From: Oopsacas minuta
Lineage: Eukaryota > Porifera > Hexactinellida > Lyssacinosida > Leucopsacidae
Reading direction: 5' to 3'
Assembly: GCA_024704765.1 (NCBI GenBank)
Contig: JAKMXF010000222.1
Coordinates: 372,001-436,000, forward strand
Length of the DNA stretch: 64,000 nt
Under the pieces are notes generated by a model, which did no database searches, was not told where the DNA came from, and was given only the letters and a program-made list of their open reading frames with translations. The position numbers were made by a program, and so were the translations under genes. This document shows positions 52,697 through 63,760 of this stretch, piece by piece (positions within the stretch are counted from its first letter, which is position 1; every line of letters starts with the position of its first letter).

Positions 52697-54425
52697 AGGG
52701 GGACACCTGACACTGTGACACTGGGCACCATTTTTCAAAAGGTTTTTCAAGTATTTGGATATTTAAATTAATTTCTCTGATATTAAAGAGAGTTTTCTTC
52801 AGTAGTACTTCATGCTTAGCACGTTTCTTAGTAATTACAAATCGTTAAAACATCTACATTCGCCAATTCATCACAAAATGGAAATTATACTAATTGGATC
52901 AACCATAGAGTTAATGTGATTTTTGAGATCCGGACAAATTATAATCGGACTCCTCCAGACTAGACTCCCTTTATCTTTGAGGTTCTGCTGTAATTATTAA
53001 TATATCATACTTGGCAACCTGAGTAAAGAAAAAATCGGTATACGTAAGGTGCAAATTTCGCGGGACGTAGCATATTTGTATTAGGCTGGACTGCAAAAAA
53101 TAAGCGAGGCAATTAGGTACTTGCCAACTGTAAAAATGGGACAGTTGGCAAGTATTATATAGTTGTTACCAATGTTTTTACGTCAATTTTATAACTACAT
53201 TTGTATGACTAGTTTGAAGCTTTCCATAATATTCTATTTCGAGAAGTGACAAAAATTCAACAGAACACGCGTTCTATATTATTCTTATGCCAATTCTTTC
53301 ACAATACATTTTATAGTTTATTCCTCTTTAGGCATGTTATACAACTTGCTACTCTCTGCTGAATGAATATTGTTCTATTCATCTATGAATTTACTTTTTG
53401 TGATTTAATATTTTCTAAAATTTTTCTATTTTTAACTTTAGTTTTTTGTTTTAATATAAGGACGTACATACATTACCAGTTATATATTCTTCTGTTCTAA
53501 TGGGGAATCAGATATGTTCTCTGAGAATTAATTGTATGCGAACCTGTAAAATTGTAAATACCCGTGTCAGACATTTGAAAGTCTCAAAATCATATTCTAC
53601 GTCCCTGTTTACCCCTAATTAGTAGGTGAAAGCTTATGAGAGTAATCTCTACGACTTTCCTTCGAGTTACTTTGCCTCTTGTTTCTTACCTTATTCCATG
53701 CGTCAAGATGTAAAATTTCCCGCTTTGGAGTGTAATTTTCATTGGTCAAAGTGATTAAATATTGTCATTTATTTGGTTAATATAAATAAGTATCTTAATA
53801 AATTCTGTTGTCTCAACACTGCATAGACTAATTCGATGGCGTGTAGATTAAAATGTCATCTTCGAAGCATAGATGGCTCTTAATTGATTCTGGTTTTCGC
53901 CTATCTGGTGATTTGCCTCTTTTCCGTGCAATTTTGTAAACAAAAATACGAATTTGAATGTGTATCCTTTTAGCACAATGCAACGTTTGTTTGTGTTCAG
54001 TCAGTGTGACATTTGGGCCTTGCATGTTGTTCCATTGTAACTTTTAAGTAATTACGTAATACACATATATAATGCGTGAATGTACGTATTCAATTCGAAA
54101 TAACAACAGAGAAATAAACTGACAATGAGACACAACTGCATCAAATAATAAGTATAAATTGTACACTACCAGAAAAGCATATGCTAGGACTCAGTCAATA
54201 ACATTTTCCAGGAAATCGAATGCTCAGCTTTAGCAAGATAACTTACTGTACTTCAGTTGTTAAATGCCAAATTAACGAATGTTGCACAAGCTTTGACACA
54301 ACACGCACACTCCCTATGTATAAATTATATGTATAATACGTATGCACAACAGACATGTGCAGTGTACTTTTTCATACATGAATAATTTATAATATTGCTA
54401 TAGTACATTGTTACATTCTTATAAA
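52697..54425. other. Intergenic region, AT-rich, with one perfect hairpin
   Basis: About 1.7 kb without recognised genes; a minus-strand frame at 53828-54025 has no family features. The hairpin at 53118-53154 is listed separately. Confidence 0.5.
53118..53154. other. Perfect 14-bp hairpin
   Basis: TACTTGCCAACTGT and ACAGTTGGCAAGTA form a perfect 14-base-pair stem around a 9-base loop. Too short for a canonical pre-miRNA; it could be the remains of a foldback element or a structured RNA end. Confidence 0.7.
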
Positions 54426-54695
54426 CTAAGTTGCGGACAATTTCTCCAAGGTAGTTATACTAACAGCTTCAGAGTAAGGACCTGCTCCAGGAAGAGTTCT
54501 AGCTCTAACTTTAACTGAGTAACTAGTGTTAGGTTCTAGATTGCTAAAAGTATAAGTTCTTACTAATTCACTAACTTCTGTGACTCTTACTTGACTGAAG
54601 TTATTCAGAAGGGAAATAGAAAGGTCATAACCTCTGATAGCTCCGTTTCTATCGTATAGAGGGAGTTCCTGCCAAGTAACACGGATTTGTGTCAA
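54426..54695 (-). CDS. Fibronectin type III exon (C-terminal, parent gene unclear)
   Basis: About 89 residues forming most of an FN3 domain (IRVTWQELPLYDRNGAIRGYDLSI, RTYTFSNLEPNTSYSVKVRARTLPGAGPYSEAV), ending in a stop. The TTAATTAG acceptor sits directly upstream and the frame is entered in phase 0. The first beta strand of the FN3 fold is missing, so another exon should precede it. The minus-strand lectin exons upstream end in phase 1 and therefore do not join directly; a further exon or a separate gene is needed. Confidence 0.6.
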   Translation of the reverse strand: MTQIRVTWQELPLYDRNGAIRGYDLSISLLNNFSQVRVTEVSELVRTYTFSNLEPNTSYSVKVRARTLPGAGPYSEAVSITTLEKLSAT

Positions 54696-54982
54696 CTAAT
54701 TAATAATTAATTATGCAAAAGTACACGTGTATTACCCAGAAACATTCCTCATTTATTAGAAATAACCATAGCACCATTGACGTACTTTGTTATTCACAAA
54801 AGACAATTTGGTAACACGACACAAACCACTGAGAATAATAATTCTAATTTGATAATTGTGTCAGTTCAGCAGTTTTCTATGAGAATATTCATTCAATAGA
54901 AACTATAAATTCTGATACAGTTGAGAACAAACAAAATATACACAATTTCACAACAAATAAACAACAAATAATCGACGAAATT

Positions 54983-56275
54983 ATGGCGACACTATTCCCA
55001 GAAACCATCCGAGCACCACACATGTCTGAACCACTCACAGAGCCAATTATCGATTCCATAGCGGTCCAAATAAACCAATCCATCGACAGATTGATATTCC
55101 TCCTCAACCAGAGACGGGTCCATCTCTTAGCCACGTTAAGGGACAGACGCGAAGAGATGAAAACCGATCTGGTGGCTGGTCAGGAAATGGAGGACGAACT
55201 TGTTGGAGCAAGGACACTATTAGAAGGCCAAATAAAGCATAACAAGTTTCATTCCATGCAGCGGAGATTTGTGGCAGAGATGGAGGCTAAACTGGCAGAA
55301 CTCCACCTCAATGCAGCACCAGCTCAAGAACTGAGGTTCTTGTGTAACACACAAGACCTAGAGGAACGCATCTCTCGTCTGGGACAAATTATCCAACTCG
55401 AGATTCTTCCCATCCCTCACATTCCTCCTAAGCCAGTAATCCCTAACTACTCTGCATTTAAACGGCCCATTGTTGCTGTTGGGAGACAAGGATCAGTTCC
55501 TGGGGCATTCAACGGTCCACGAAGTGTCACATTCGACTCTGAATCTGGACACATTTATGTGGCAGATATGAACAACAGTCGTATCCAAATATTCTCCCAG
55601 GAAGGACATCATCTTAATATATTTGGAGATAGATACCTGCAGAGTCCATGTGGTATCGTAATCCATGAGGACAACATTTACGTCACAGATATAAGACAAC
55701 ACGCTATCTTCCTATTCAAGCTGCCAGACCTAACAATGATACAGCGAGTAGGTAAGGAAGGATCTGGTATTGAAGAGTTCGATTCTCCTAAACAACCTGC
55801 CATCTCTCCTGATCAACACCTTTATGTACCTGATTGTGACAACGACAGACTACAAATCCTGACAACTAATCTGGTATTTAAAGACACGTTACAACACCAA
55901 ACCATGAATAACCCTGTAAATGTGAAGTTCACAAAGAGTGAAATGTTTGTGTTGACGAGATATGACTATCCGTGTATACACGTATTTACTCTCTCAGGAG
56001 AGAAGTCCCGCTCCTTACTAACCAGAGGACTAGGAATGCAAGTTGAAGGAGCATACTTTTTCTGTTTGGATGGACACAATAATTTAGTCATTAGCGACTG
56101 GTGTGCCCACCAAATCAAAGTATTCTCTCCAGAACGAGGCCTACTACACAGGATAGGACAGATGGGACATGAAACTGGAATGTTTGAATACCCTACCGGT
56201 ATTACAATACACAACAACAAACTAATTTGTATTTCTTCTAACGAGAATTTCGGTTTACAAATATTTTCTAATTAA
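54983..56275 (+). CDS. Coiled-coil/NHL-repeat protein (TRIM-NHL-like without RING), intact
   Basis: 430 residues in one exon, the only unbroken member of this family in the window. Residues about 30-130 form a coiled coil (INQSIDRLIFLLNQRRVHLL, EMEAKLAELHLNAA). From about residue 160 to the end are five to six NHL blades, for example GAFNGPRSVTFDSESGHIYV, SPCGIVIHEDNIYVTDIR, FDSPKQPAISPDQHLYVPD and FEYPTGITIHNNKLICIS. No RING or B-box zinc fingers precede the coil. NHL propellers bind proteins or structured RNA; function here is unassigned. It lies on the plus strand between minus-strand lectin exons (57026 upward) and an FN3 exon (54426-54695). Confidence 0.88.
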   Translation: MATLFPETIRAPHMSEPLTEPIIDSIAVQINQSIDRLIFLLNQRRVHLLATLRDRREEMKTDLVAGQEMEDELVGARTLLEGQIKHNKFHSMQRRFVAEMEAKLAELHLNAAPAQELRFLCNTQDLEERISRLGQIIQLEILPIPHIPPKPVIPNYSAFKRPIVAVGRQGSVPGAFNGPRSVTFDSESGHIYVADMNNSRIQIFSQEGHHLNIFGDRYLQSPCGIVIHEDNIYVTDIRQHAIFLFKLPDLTMIQRVGKEGSGIEEFDSPKQPAISPDQHLYVPDCDNDRLQILTTNLVFKDTLQHQTMNNPVNVKFTKSEMFVLTRYDYPCIHVFTLSGEKSRSLLTRGLGMQVEGAYFFCLDGHNNLVISDWCAHQIKVFSPERGLLHRIGQMGHETGMFEYPTGITIHNNKLICISSNENFGLQIFSN

Positions 56276-57025
56276 TTTATTAATTAACACCTTTTGTTAT
56301 TAATAATATAAATTGTGTGGTGATACAAACAATAACAACTCCTTTAGTTAAGTTGATTGAGGAACTGTTAATAGCTACAAATTTTAAATTTGACATGTAG
56401 GTACAAAATGAGGTTAAATCTAAGAACATCTAAGCGGTATCTTTACTACAGTGCAACTTCTATAAGTGAGGTATTTATAAATGTGGAACTTCTGTAAGCG
56501 TGAAGTGGTGAATGTGACATACTTTAGAGGGCATTATGCCGCATGCCATTGAAATAAATTCTATGAATTCTATTAAATATTTGTTGATTTTGAATTAGTA
56601 TTGCATGAAAACAAAGTTCTCGAATTGTTAATGAGAAATATCAGCTTAGCTGACCAAATTATATAATACTTGATAATAATGTGATATATACAAGTCCAAA
56701 AATGTCAAAATCTTCTATTTCGAGATTAACCTAGACGTATAATACGTTCAAATAGATCACGTATTATACAACTTAGATTTAAATGATGCTAATAATTAAA
56801 TCCTTATATGGAATTTAACCAAATTATTCCAAAGTTTAATGGCCGGTTTTTTTGAACCCTAAAGTATAATCCCTAATCAGAAGCTCAAACTGGGGGCCGT
56901 GCTTGCGACCTCTAATTTGCACCCGATTTGTACAAAAAGCCAATTTCATATGAATCAGACTTAAAGATTTCGTACGACCATACATAGTCACATAGACCAT
57001 ATACGGAGTATTATATACAAATTAC
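56276..57025. other. Region without recognised exons
   Basis: About 750 bases, AT-rich. TACAGTGCAACTTCTATAAGTG at about 56449 resembles a solitary Tigger-type end. No exon continuing the lectin gene was identified here. Confidence 0.45.
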
Positions 57026-57400
57026 CTGCTCCTTTGCAAATGTAGCAAGTATAAGTGTCATTACAATCTGCACTAACCCAAGTACCATCTTCACGTGATA
57101 ACACAGCACAATCTCTATATGTATTTACTACTTCATCTCTGAAGTGCCTATAAATTGCATTATTACCATCTTCCCAGGTATAATCATTCGGGTTTAAACC
57201 AGCTTCTCTGTCACGATCATTTAATCCAATCCAACATTGACTACTAGAATCAGTCATTAAATTGAGTATGAATTTCTCTTCGAGTTCTGAGCTTATTGAA
57301 GCAAGAGAGCCTCCTTTTAACTCACACTGAGACTGTGCAGATTCCCAATCCACTCCAGTACTTCTAGTTAATACCTCAAAGCAGGAATCTTCTCTACAAT
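57026..57400 (-). CDS. Second C-type lectin exon of the minus-strand lectin gene
   Basis: One complete C-type lectin-like domain (125 codons) in a phase 1-1 exon, from acceptor TTAATAG to donor GCAG|GTAATT. Cysteines and the fold motifs CFEVL..VDWESAQSQCELKGGSLASI, CWIGLNDRDREAG, YTWEDG and DCAVLSREDGTWVSADC are present. The EPN/QPD sugar motif is not (RDEVVNTYRD in its place), so calcium-dependent sugar binding is doubtful. A later exon must follow because the exon ends at a donor. Confidence 0.82.
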
Positions 57401-57461
57401 CTATTAAGAATATGAAAATTTGTAGAAAATTATGATAGATTCCATAGTTAGTTTCACTCAC

Positions 57462-57845
57462 TTGGTTTCCCACAAACATAACACATGTTTGTGCTATCAC
57501 AAGGAACATCTCTCCATCCTCCTTCATCCCAATCTCTCAACATAACACAATCTTCATTACCAGACTGATTAGGTTCATTAATATAGAAGTTCCTATATGA
57601 ACTGGTACTTCCTCCTACAGACACGAATAGAGTAGCATTCTCACCTGCTTCATTGTATCTGTCATGATGTCCTATCCAACAAGATCCATAACTAGAGTTT
57701 CCTAAACTCAGAATATATTTCTCTTCTCCCATCGACCGAATGGAAGCTAGATCTCCTCCCCACGATATACAATTAGATTGAGCAATTGCCCAATTGATAG
57801 CTCTATCTGGTTTGAATACTCCAAAGCAATAACCACCTTGACAAC
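57462..57845 (-). CDS. First C-type lectin exon of the minus-strand lectin gene
   Basis: A 128-codon phase 1-1 exon (acceptor TTCTAG, donor CCAA|GTGAGT). It opens GCQGGYCFGVFKPDRAINWA and contains CWIGHHDR and the mannose-type EPN motif (INEPNQSGNEDC) with WRDVPC, so Ca-dependent carbohydrate binding is plausible. It is a near-identical inverted copy of the plus-strand exon starting at 63761. Confidence 0.85.
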
Positions 57846-58658
57846 CTAGAATGTGGCCTTATTTAATATAGGCTGTATTTTGAATTATCAGAATTCTTCA
57901 AACGAGTATTCGAATATTGAGTATATTCGTTTTTCCCTATTTAAATTACTGTCCAGTGCGGCGGAACCGGAAATATCCTGTACAAATCTTGGACATTATA
58001 TTATTTGACAAGTATATTTAGAAACTACAAATGGAATTTTGTAATCGAAATAGCGTGAAATTTAACATAGTTGCCCCTCCTATTGATAGCCAGTTTAAGA
58101 AATTCTTGGATATTTTTCGGAAAAAGTGAAGGAAAAGCTATGTGAAAGTAAGACTTTATCCTAAGATAAGTAATGATGTGTATCATGGTACTTTGGTAAA
58201 TTCACATCTTCAGGTGCATTGATCTCTAATCACATATATTAATATCCTTCAATTCAAAATTATCGATTTCAGTATAACACACGTCATTGAGTAGTACGTA
58301 TGTAGGTACACGTTTACTGATCCTCAGAAACTGTGAACAAATACAGCCTATTGACTGTCATATTGATCCCCACGAATTATGATAAACACTTATGTTGTTT
58401 AATGGGAGGTCCATATGAATAAGTGATATTTGGGACACAAAGGTGTGTTCCCAGTTCACAATAGGGAGGTGTTCCTTAATGGGAAGTAGGTATTAATGTT
58501 AAAGCATAGGATAAAATCGGTACTTTAACTGTATTACAATCCTGGACCAATAGGAATTTGGTGAAATCCTGGATAATGGCCACCATATTAAATTAAGCAC
58601 TTGTTAAGGAATTAGTGGTAGGGGGCGTGTTCGTACCATCGAAATTGTACTGTGCTAC
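57846..58658. other. Intron of the minus-strand lectin gene
   Basis: An 813-base gap between the Ig-like and first CTLD exons. AT-rich; no element recognised. Confidence 0.5.
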
Positions 58659-59015
58659 CTTGATTTATCGCTGATTGAGTGAGTCTAATCTTATACTTGG
58701 TTAAGACATTTGACATTATCGTCTGACAAGAGTAATAGCCTAACTTTGAAACACTTATAGATAATGTGCTGATATCAAAGGCAATTGATGATTGACGATA
58801 ACTATAATAGTAGTAATAGGAGGAGTAATAGTAGGAGTTTCTCGTTATTGTAGGCGATGTTAATGACTTTTCTTCATTGTCACCATAAGGGGAAAAACTC
58901 CAGATAGGGCTTTTGGATTTATCTACTAAACAGTAAAGAGTAGTACTTTATTTCAAAATTGCGTAATTCTCTAACGAAGGTGATGTTTGTTCGCCACTCG
59001 TTCTTCCAAATATAC
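58659..59015 (-). pseudogene. Ig-like exon of the minus-strand lectin gene with an in-frame stop
   Basis: Homologous to the plus-strand exon 62211-62519: both carry GR at the start, STTL-C near the first cysteine and SKLG-YSC near the second, and both are phase 1-1 (here acceptor TTTAG|GT, donor CAAG|GTAGCA). The interior has a Tyr/Ser-rich expansion (SYYYSSYYYYYSY). A TAA at 58948-58950 interrupts the frame where the plus copy has a His codon. Unless this exon is skipped, which its 1-1 phase permits, the gene is broken. Confidence 0.65.
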
Positions 59016-59595
59016 CTAAATACATTTGAATAATTGTTAAATCAGGGCGACTATTTCCTCATCTGTAAAATACAAAATATTCAATGAAATTGAATTTACT
59101 TTCATTTGCTTTTAATATAATTGAAGCATTATTTAAGGGAATGTATAAACGACCCAAATGTCACTAATATTGACAGACAGATGCCACATATCCTTTGGGA
59201 TATACTACAAATATACAATGAAGAACTCTTCTTAATGGAAATCATTTCCCATTCCAACGGCAACCCTACCAATTACTCCTGACAACATGTGGAAACCTAA
59301 TCCCCAGCATGCTTTTGAATTTTACATAGAAAGGCGTGGAAATATGATTAATCACTAAAAGGAGCGAAATATTCACTTCAGAAAAAGTTCATTCATACTT
59401 TCACTGTTAAAAACATTATTTCGAAATAGTGAAGTTTGGATTAAGAAGTAATCGTATTAGTTAACGGTTGTCAACTGTACATTGCTAATTATCGTAAATA
59501 TTTTCAAAGTATCCCCAATATCCATGTATATCTGTGTGGATATCCATCTATCCACAACAAGCCTGATATACCTACAATTGTAGCATATAACAAAC

Positions 59596-59686
59596 CTGAA
59601 TAGTATTTGTTTCCATAACTGTACGATGAAATTGTTGTCTTTACTAAGATGCCAATTAATAGGCAATGCAGAATACCTACACACAT
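59596..59686 (-). CDS. Signal-peptide exon of the minus-strand lectin gene
   Basis: ATG at 59686 opens a hydrophobic leader (MCVGILHCLLIGILV) and the exon ends at a TCAG|GTTTGT donor in phase 1, the same donor sequence and phase as the leader exon of the plus-strand gene. This joins the Ig-like exon in frame. No SRCR exon was found between them, so this gene would be leader, Ig-like, CTLD, CTLD. Confidence 0.6.
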
Positions 59687-60532
59687 GTTTATCCTATATT
59701 CAGTAAATATATTGCCAAATGTAACAAGAATTAAACCACTTATACAGATACAAATACAAAAGTATTTCTACATATAGGAATACATTCGTGCTAGTTATAC
59801 AATTCTTCACTTGTATTACCTGTATCATTTTATTGTCAGTCCTTATCCAAATATCAAGTTACATAGCATCTTAATAACAAATTCACTAAATAAACTGGAC
59901 AGCACTGAATAGAGAGTATTGTATTTCTCGGAAGTTATTTAACTCCAACTCTTAATAATGTAATATGGATTCTAAAATAAACAGTATATTTACAACCAGG
60001 AAAGTGTAAACTACATTAGGAAAATAATACATTAATTAAAGTCGAAATTGGGGCCCAGAAGCAGGGATCTCTTAAATGCTGGGTAAAATAGGCTTCAACT
60101 ACATCAATATACACTCAAGCTGAGAAATTGGAAAGTGGGATACCAAATCTTCGAAACCCATTCCCCCTTCATGAAATTCCACTGTAATATACTTATGTGT
60201 TGTGATTTTGTGAGAGAATTGTAACTAGCATAGAAACCAAGAGAATATACTATATCACAAATTCTATTTGTATTTCTACGTGGATGTCATTGCTGGCAAA
60301 TCATGTGAGAAATTTGATATAATCAACATATCATATTTGCACTGAGTAGATATAGAAGGTATAATAATGTAATATGATCAGTATTAACTCTATGAATACG
60401 TTATCATGTGAGAAATTTGATATAATCAACATATCATATTTATACTGAGTAGATATAGAAGGTATAATAATGTAATGTGATCAGTATTAACTTTATGAAT
60501 ACATACGTTATCTTATCTATAACTGTGACAAG
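59687..60532. promoter_or_regulatory. Candidate shared promoter between head-to-head lectin genes
   Basis: The two start codons lie 846 bases apart on opposite strands. No coding sequence is visible between them. The half next to the plus-strand gene consists of a 103-base tandem duplication. A bidirectional control region is inferred from the arrangement; no specific binding sites are claimed. Confidence 0.4.
60301..60509. repeat. Tandem duplication, two 103-base units
   Basis: Units start TCATGTGAGAAATTTGATAT at 60301 and at 60404 and differ at only a few positions before diverging at the end of the second unit. It ends about 24 bases before the ATG of the plus-strand lectin gene. Confidence 0.88.
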
Positions 60533-60602
60533 ATGGTATTTATTAATATATTTTATGTCTTTTTTGTTTTACTATTAAAAGAGAGTCAATCTAATAATCC
60601 AG
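60533..60602 (+). CDS. Signal-peptide exon of the plus-strand SRCR/Ig/lectin gene
   Basis: ATG at 60533 followed by a hydrophobic leader (MVFINIFYVFFVLLL) and ESQSNNP, ending at CCAG|GTTTGT in phase 1. It joins the SRCR exon at 61136 in frame. Too short to appear as a conventional open frame, but leader, donor and phase all agree. Confidence 0.7.
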
Positions 60603-60687
60603 GTTTGTTGTTTCATCCTTACACAATGCGAATTCAACATAGTTGAATAGAGACAATCGCAATCGTCTAGCAATTTTTAAAATACAG

Positions 60688-60751
60688 TGCAACCGCGATT
60701 ATCCGAACTCATTGGGGACAGGTCAAAAGCGTTCGGATAATCGATGTTGCA
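60688..60751. repeat. Short inverted repeat, Tigger-like end
   Basis: TGCAACCGCGATTATCCGAAC and its near-complement GTTCGGATAATCGATGTTGCA fold back on each other in the first intron of the plus-strand lectin gene. CAGTGCAACC is a typical Tigger-type terminus. Confidence 0.65.
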
Positions 60752-61135
60752 CAATATACGGAAACTGAATAATAATCTACGTCTAAGTGTTTGGAAATAT
60801 TAGAATAAATAATATTATTAAATTATAAATATACATTGAATGACGTACTCCTACAAAAGCATAAATCATCCATGGTAAGTTTTTGCACAGTATGTTTTTG
60901 TATTCTATTTGCACTTGTAGTTTGTATACGTATATAATTAACATCAGTATTACTTGGATAAATACTACAGAATACTCCGATTTGAGGGTACTGCTTCGTA
61001 ACAAAATTACAACTATTTATATGGTCGTTTTTGTTACGAAACAGTACTGTACTTCATGCTTCGAATTCTAGATAACGAATTAGTACGAGAAAGTGTCAAT
61101 TTAACTATACAACTTAACAAATACATACTTATTAG

Positions 61136-61453
61136 GTGATGGTACTCTTCGTCTATATGATGGGGAAACAGAAAACAAGGGTATACTTGAGATATTTCAT
61201 AATAATCGCTGGGGTTATATATGTGATTTCAATTGGTATGTAGCAGCTGGCCGTGTTGCTTGCAGACAGATGGGGTTTCCTGGTTATACCTCTTATTCAA
61301 AGTCTAGAAGGGTTAGAAATACTTTTTGGCTTGCTTCTGTCAGATGCAGCGGACATGAATCATCTATAATCAATTGTCCTAAAGGTGGATGGAGTTCTTA
61401 TTCTGGTTATTGTGGAATCTATGATGGCATCTATCTTCAATGCCTTCCAAAAG
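61136..61453 (+). CDS. SRCR-domain exon of the plus-strand lectin gene
   Basis: A 106-codon phase 1-1 exon encoding one scavenger receptor cysteine-rich domain with six cysteines (group A pattern): RWGYICDFNW, RVACRQMGFPGY, ASVRCSGHESSIINCPKG, SGYCG and IYLQC. The acceptor is TATTAG and the donor AAAG|GTTAAT. SRCR domains occur in secreted and surface recognition proteins and are abundant in sponges. No counterpart is seen in the minus-strand sister gene. Confidence 0.88.
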
Positions 61454-61522
61454 GTTAATACATGATTTATTAATATTGTAATAGGGAACGTTACTTCTTC
61501 CTGCAGTCCTGATTCCCGATTA

Positions 61523-61665
61523 CAGTCAACATCCGGTAACTCGAATAAATATTCACTTCCCTTCGTTGTACTATTAGTACTTATCGCAATATAATCGCAG
61601 CGGTTAACTCGAATATTCGAATTTTCGAACAGATTTACAGGGTTCTAGTTACCGGATTTTAACTG
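61523..61665. mobile_element. Tigger/pogo-like MITE in intron
   Basis: TA-flanked (61521-61522, 61666-61667) foldback of 143 bases with ends CAGTCAACATCCGGTAACT and GTTACCGGATTTTAACTG. Lies in the second intron of the plus-strand lectin gene; the rest of that intron (61454-62210) shows nothing else. Confidence 0.72.
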
Positions 61666-62210
61666 TATAATATATTGATAGTGACAATATAATTTTTTAA
61701 TAATTTTGATATGAATGTTTTTTATTGCATTTTTGAAAGATCACAAAAAATTGGATAAACAGTAAATACTTTAGATCTTAATCATTTGAAAAAGTGTCGT
61801 AGGGGAAATGGGGCCTTAAACGGAGGCCATCTGTTATCTCGAACTCCAATCTCGCTCATTTTCATTCTTTCATATTTAATTAGATTTGTATTTTAAGTAA
61901 TCAGGATTGAATTTAACCGTTGTACATTCGGGAAATTTTAAAATTGGCGTCAAACCATTTGAATAAATTGTCAATTTTACAAAGGTTCCCAGCAGCCACT
62001 TTTTATAGAAAAATACTGAATTTTATGCAGAAATGGCTCTGTTGGCTCCTTCAAAAATGGAGCGTCGCTCCACCTTCCGCTCATGAATCATGAATAGAGG
62101 GTGTACTCGGAGCGCGCTCATTTCATGCTCTGCTAAATTGTAAATATCATTCCAAATGTTTTTCATCAGAAATACGTTTGTGTTTTATATGATTTTTGTT
62201 TGACTTTTAG

Positions 62211-62519
62211 TATATTTTGGAAGAATGATTGGTTCATCTGTATATCCATTGGATAACTTTGCAACTTTACAGCACAGTACTACTCTTCATTGCTCAACTC
62301 AATATGCTAACTCTGCAGTAAAGATAGGCTGGAGCTTTACGCCGATTGGCCAGGATATAGAAGAATCGTTAACCGATTCAGCAAGATGGGATTCATCATC
62401 TAGTAACAGTAAATTATATGTCAGTACTTCAAAACTAGGCTTCTATTCTTGTTACACTATCCAAGGAGGAGTATCTAAGAAGTATACAGTTAACCTTAGC
62501 CAACCACCTCTAGATAAAG
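62211..62519 (+). CDS. Ig-like exon of the plus-strand lectin gene
   Basis: A 103-codon phase 1-1 exon (acceptor ACTTTTAG, donor AAAG|GTATTG). It reads as a single V-like Ig domain: STTLHCSTQYANSAVKIGWSF with the first cysteine and tryptophan, and TSKLGFYSCYTIQGG with the second cysteine. The frame is intact, unlike its inverted sister at 58659-59015. Confidence 0.78.
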
Positions 62520-63760
62520 GTATTGTATCTAAACTTTTATTTAAGTACTACTCAGTAAAGTGCAAGTGGTTATTTATTTAACTTGCCTTGGCCTGTACAA
62601 CACAATGGGCAGGCCTGGGAACTTCATAATTTTGACAAGACACTTTATTTTGCTTCTGCCTGGCCCTTGCATAATATATACTAATACTTCGATTTTTGTA
62701 TTTTGTGATCAAATCGATCTCTGCCTTCTGGCCTCGAATATGAATGAAAACGTTTTATACTCGAAAAGTTGTCCACACTTTGTTATTCTAGTTTGTAAAA
62801 AGGAATAGTTTGTGAGTTTGCAACAAAATTTTATTACTAGAAGTACTATCAATAATATATAATTCATGTTTTGTAGTAATAACTAAGATAAAATTAAAGA
62901 CCTGGGCTGCTTGGCACAAGCAAAATTTATCCTTCTGGCCATAATTCGTCCTACAATATGGAATATTGGACAATCCATGGCCAAGTTAGTCCAAGAAATT
63001 GTTGAGCGAATCTTCCACCTGGCCCAGTATTAAACTCTAACTGTTCATTGCTAGATGTGTACTAATTTAGTGCTCTAGGATATTATTATGGAAATACACA
63101 ATTGTTTAATTAGTGTATAATGAAGAATATTGAAAAAATTATTTACAAATATGATAGTTTAATAACTAATAATACTTTACTAGGTTTCCTATTTCATCTG
63201 AAAGCTCATCAGCATGCCCCCCTTTATACTTGTAATCTTTCAATCTGCCCCTTCCAAACAATCCTAGAAAAACCCTGCAAATGATCCATTATATTTCTTT
63301 GATTGATTTCATATATATTTCAATGTATTTCTCTTTCTTGCTCCCCTTCTCATACTCATTCATCTATTTCCTTAATTTTCGTCATGCTTTCCCACCCCGT
63401 GAGCACGCTGGCACGCTACTGCTAATGTATGATATTTTCAACAATATTACAATGTTTATCAACATTACATTCATACTTATATGGAAAAGCCCAGTTAAAG
63501 TTAAATAATTTCTACTTTTTACTGTGCCGACTATAATATAGTTAGTGGCACAGTTCTAAAATTGTTGACTTTCTTAGTCGGTAGATATATAATGGTAAGT
63601 ATATATGTGTTTGCTCAGTTTATTGTTTAACTAATCCCACTAATCAGCTGTTTGGACAATTTTTCACTGGGTATGCATTGAAATGTGAATGGCGTGTATT
63701 ACATATTCCTAAATAAATAAAGGTTTCTTCATTTTAGGAATGTTTAAACCCATATTCTAG
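62520..63760. other. Intron before the C-type lectin exon
   Basis: A 1.24-kb gap with only chance short frames. TGGGCAGGCCTGG-type GC patches near 62610-62665 look like decayed repeat. Confidence 0.5.

Noticed and set aside
59457-59684. SRCR exon in the minus-strand lectin gene
   Set aside because: I looked for the six-cysteine pattern here and did not find it; the overlapping frame is better explained as the leader exon (59596-59686) plus intron.
60301-60509. CRISPR-like array
   Set aside because: Only two directly adjacent units without spacers in an animal genome; it is a tandem duplication.
62560-62808. Small plus-strand frame in the last lectin intron
   Set aside because: No splice signals or domain features; it overlaps decayed repeat sequence.
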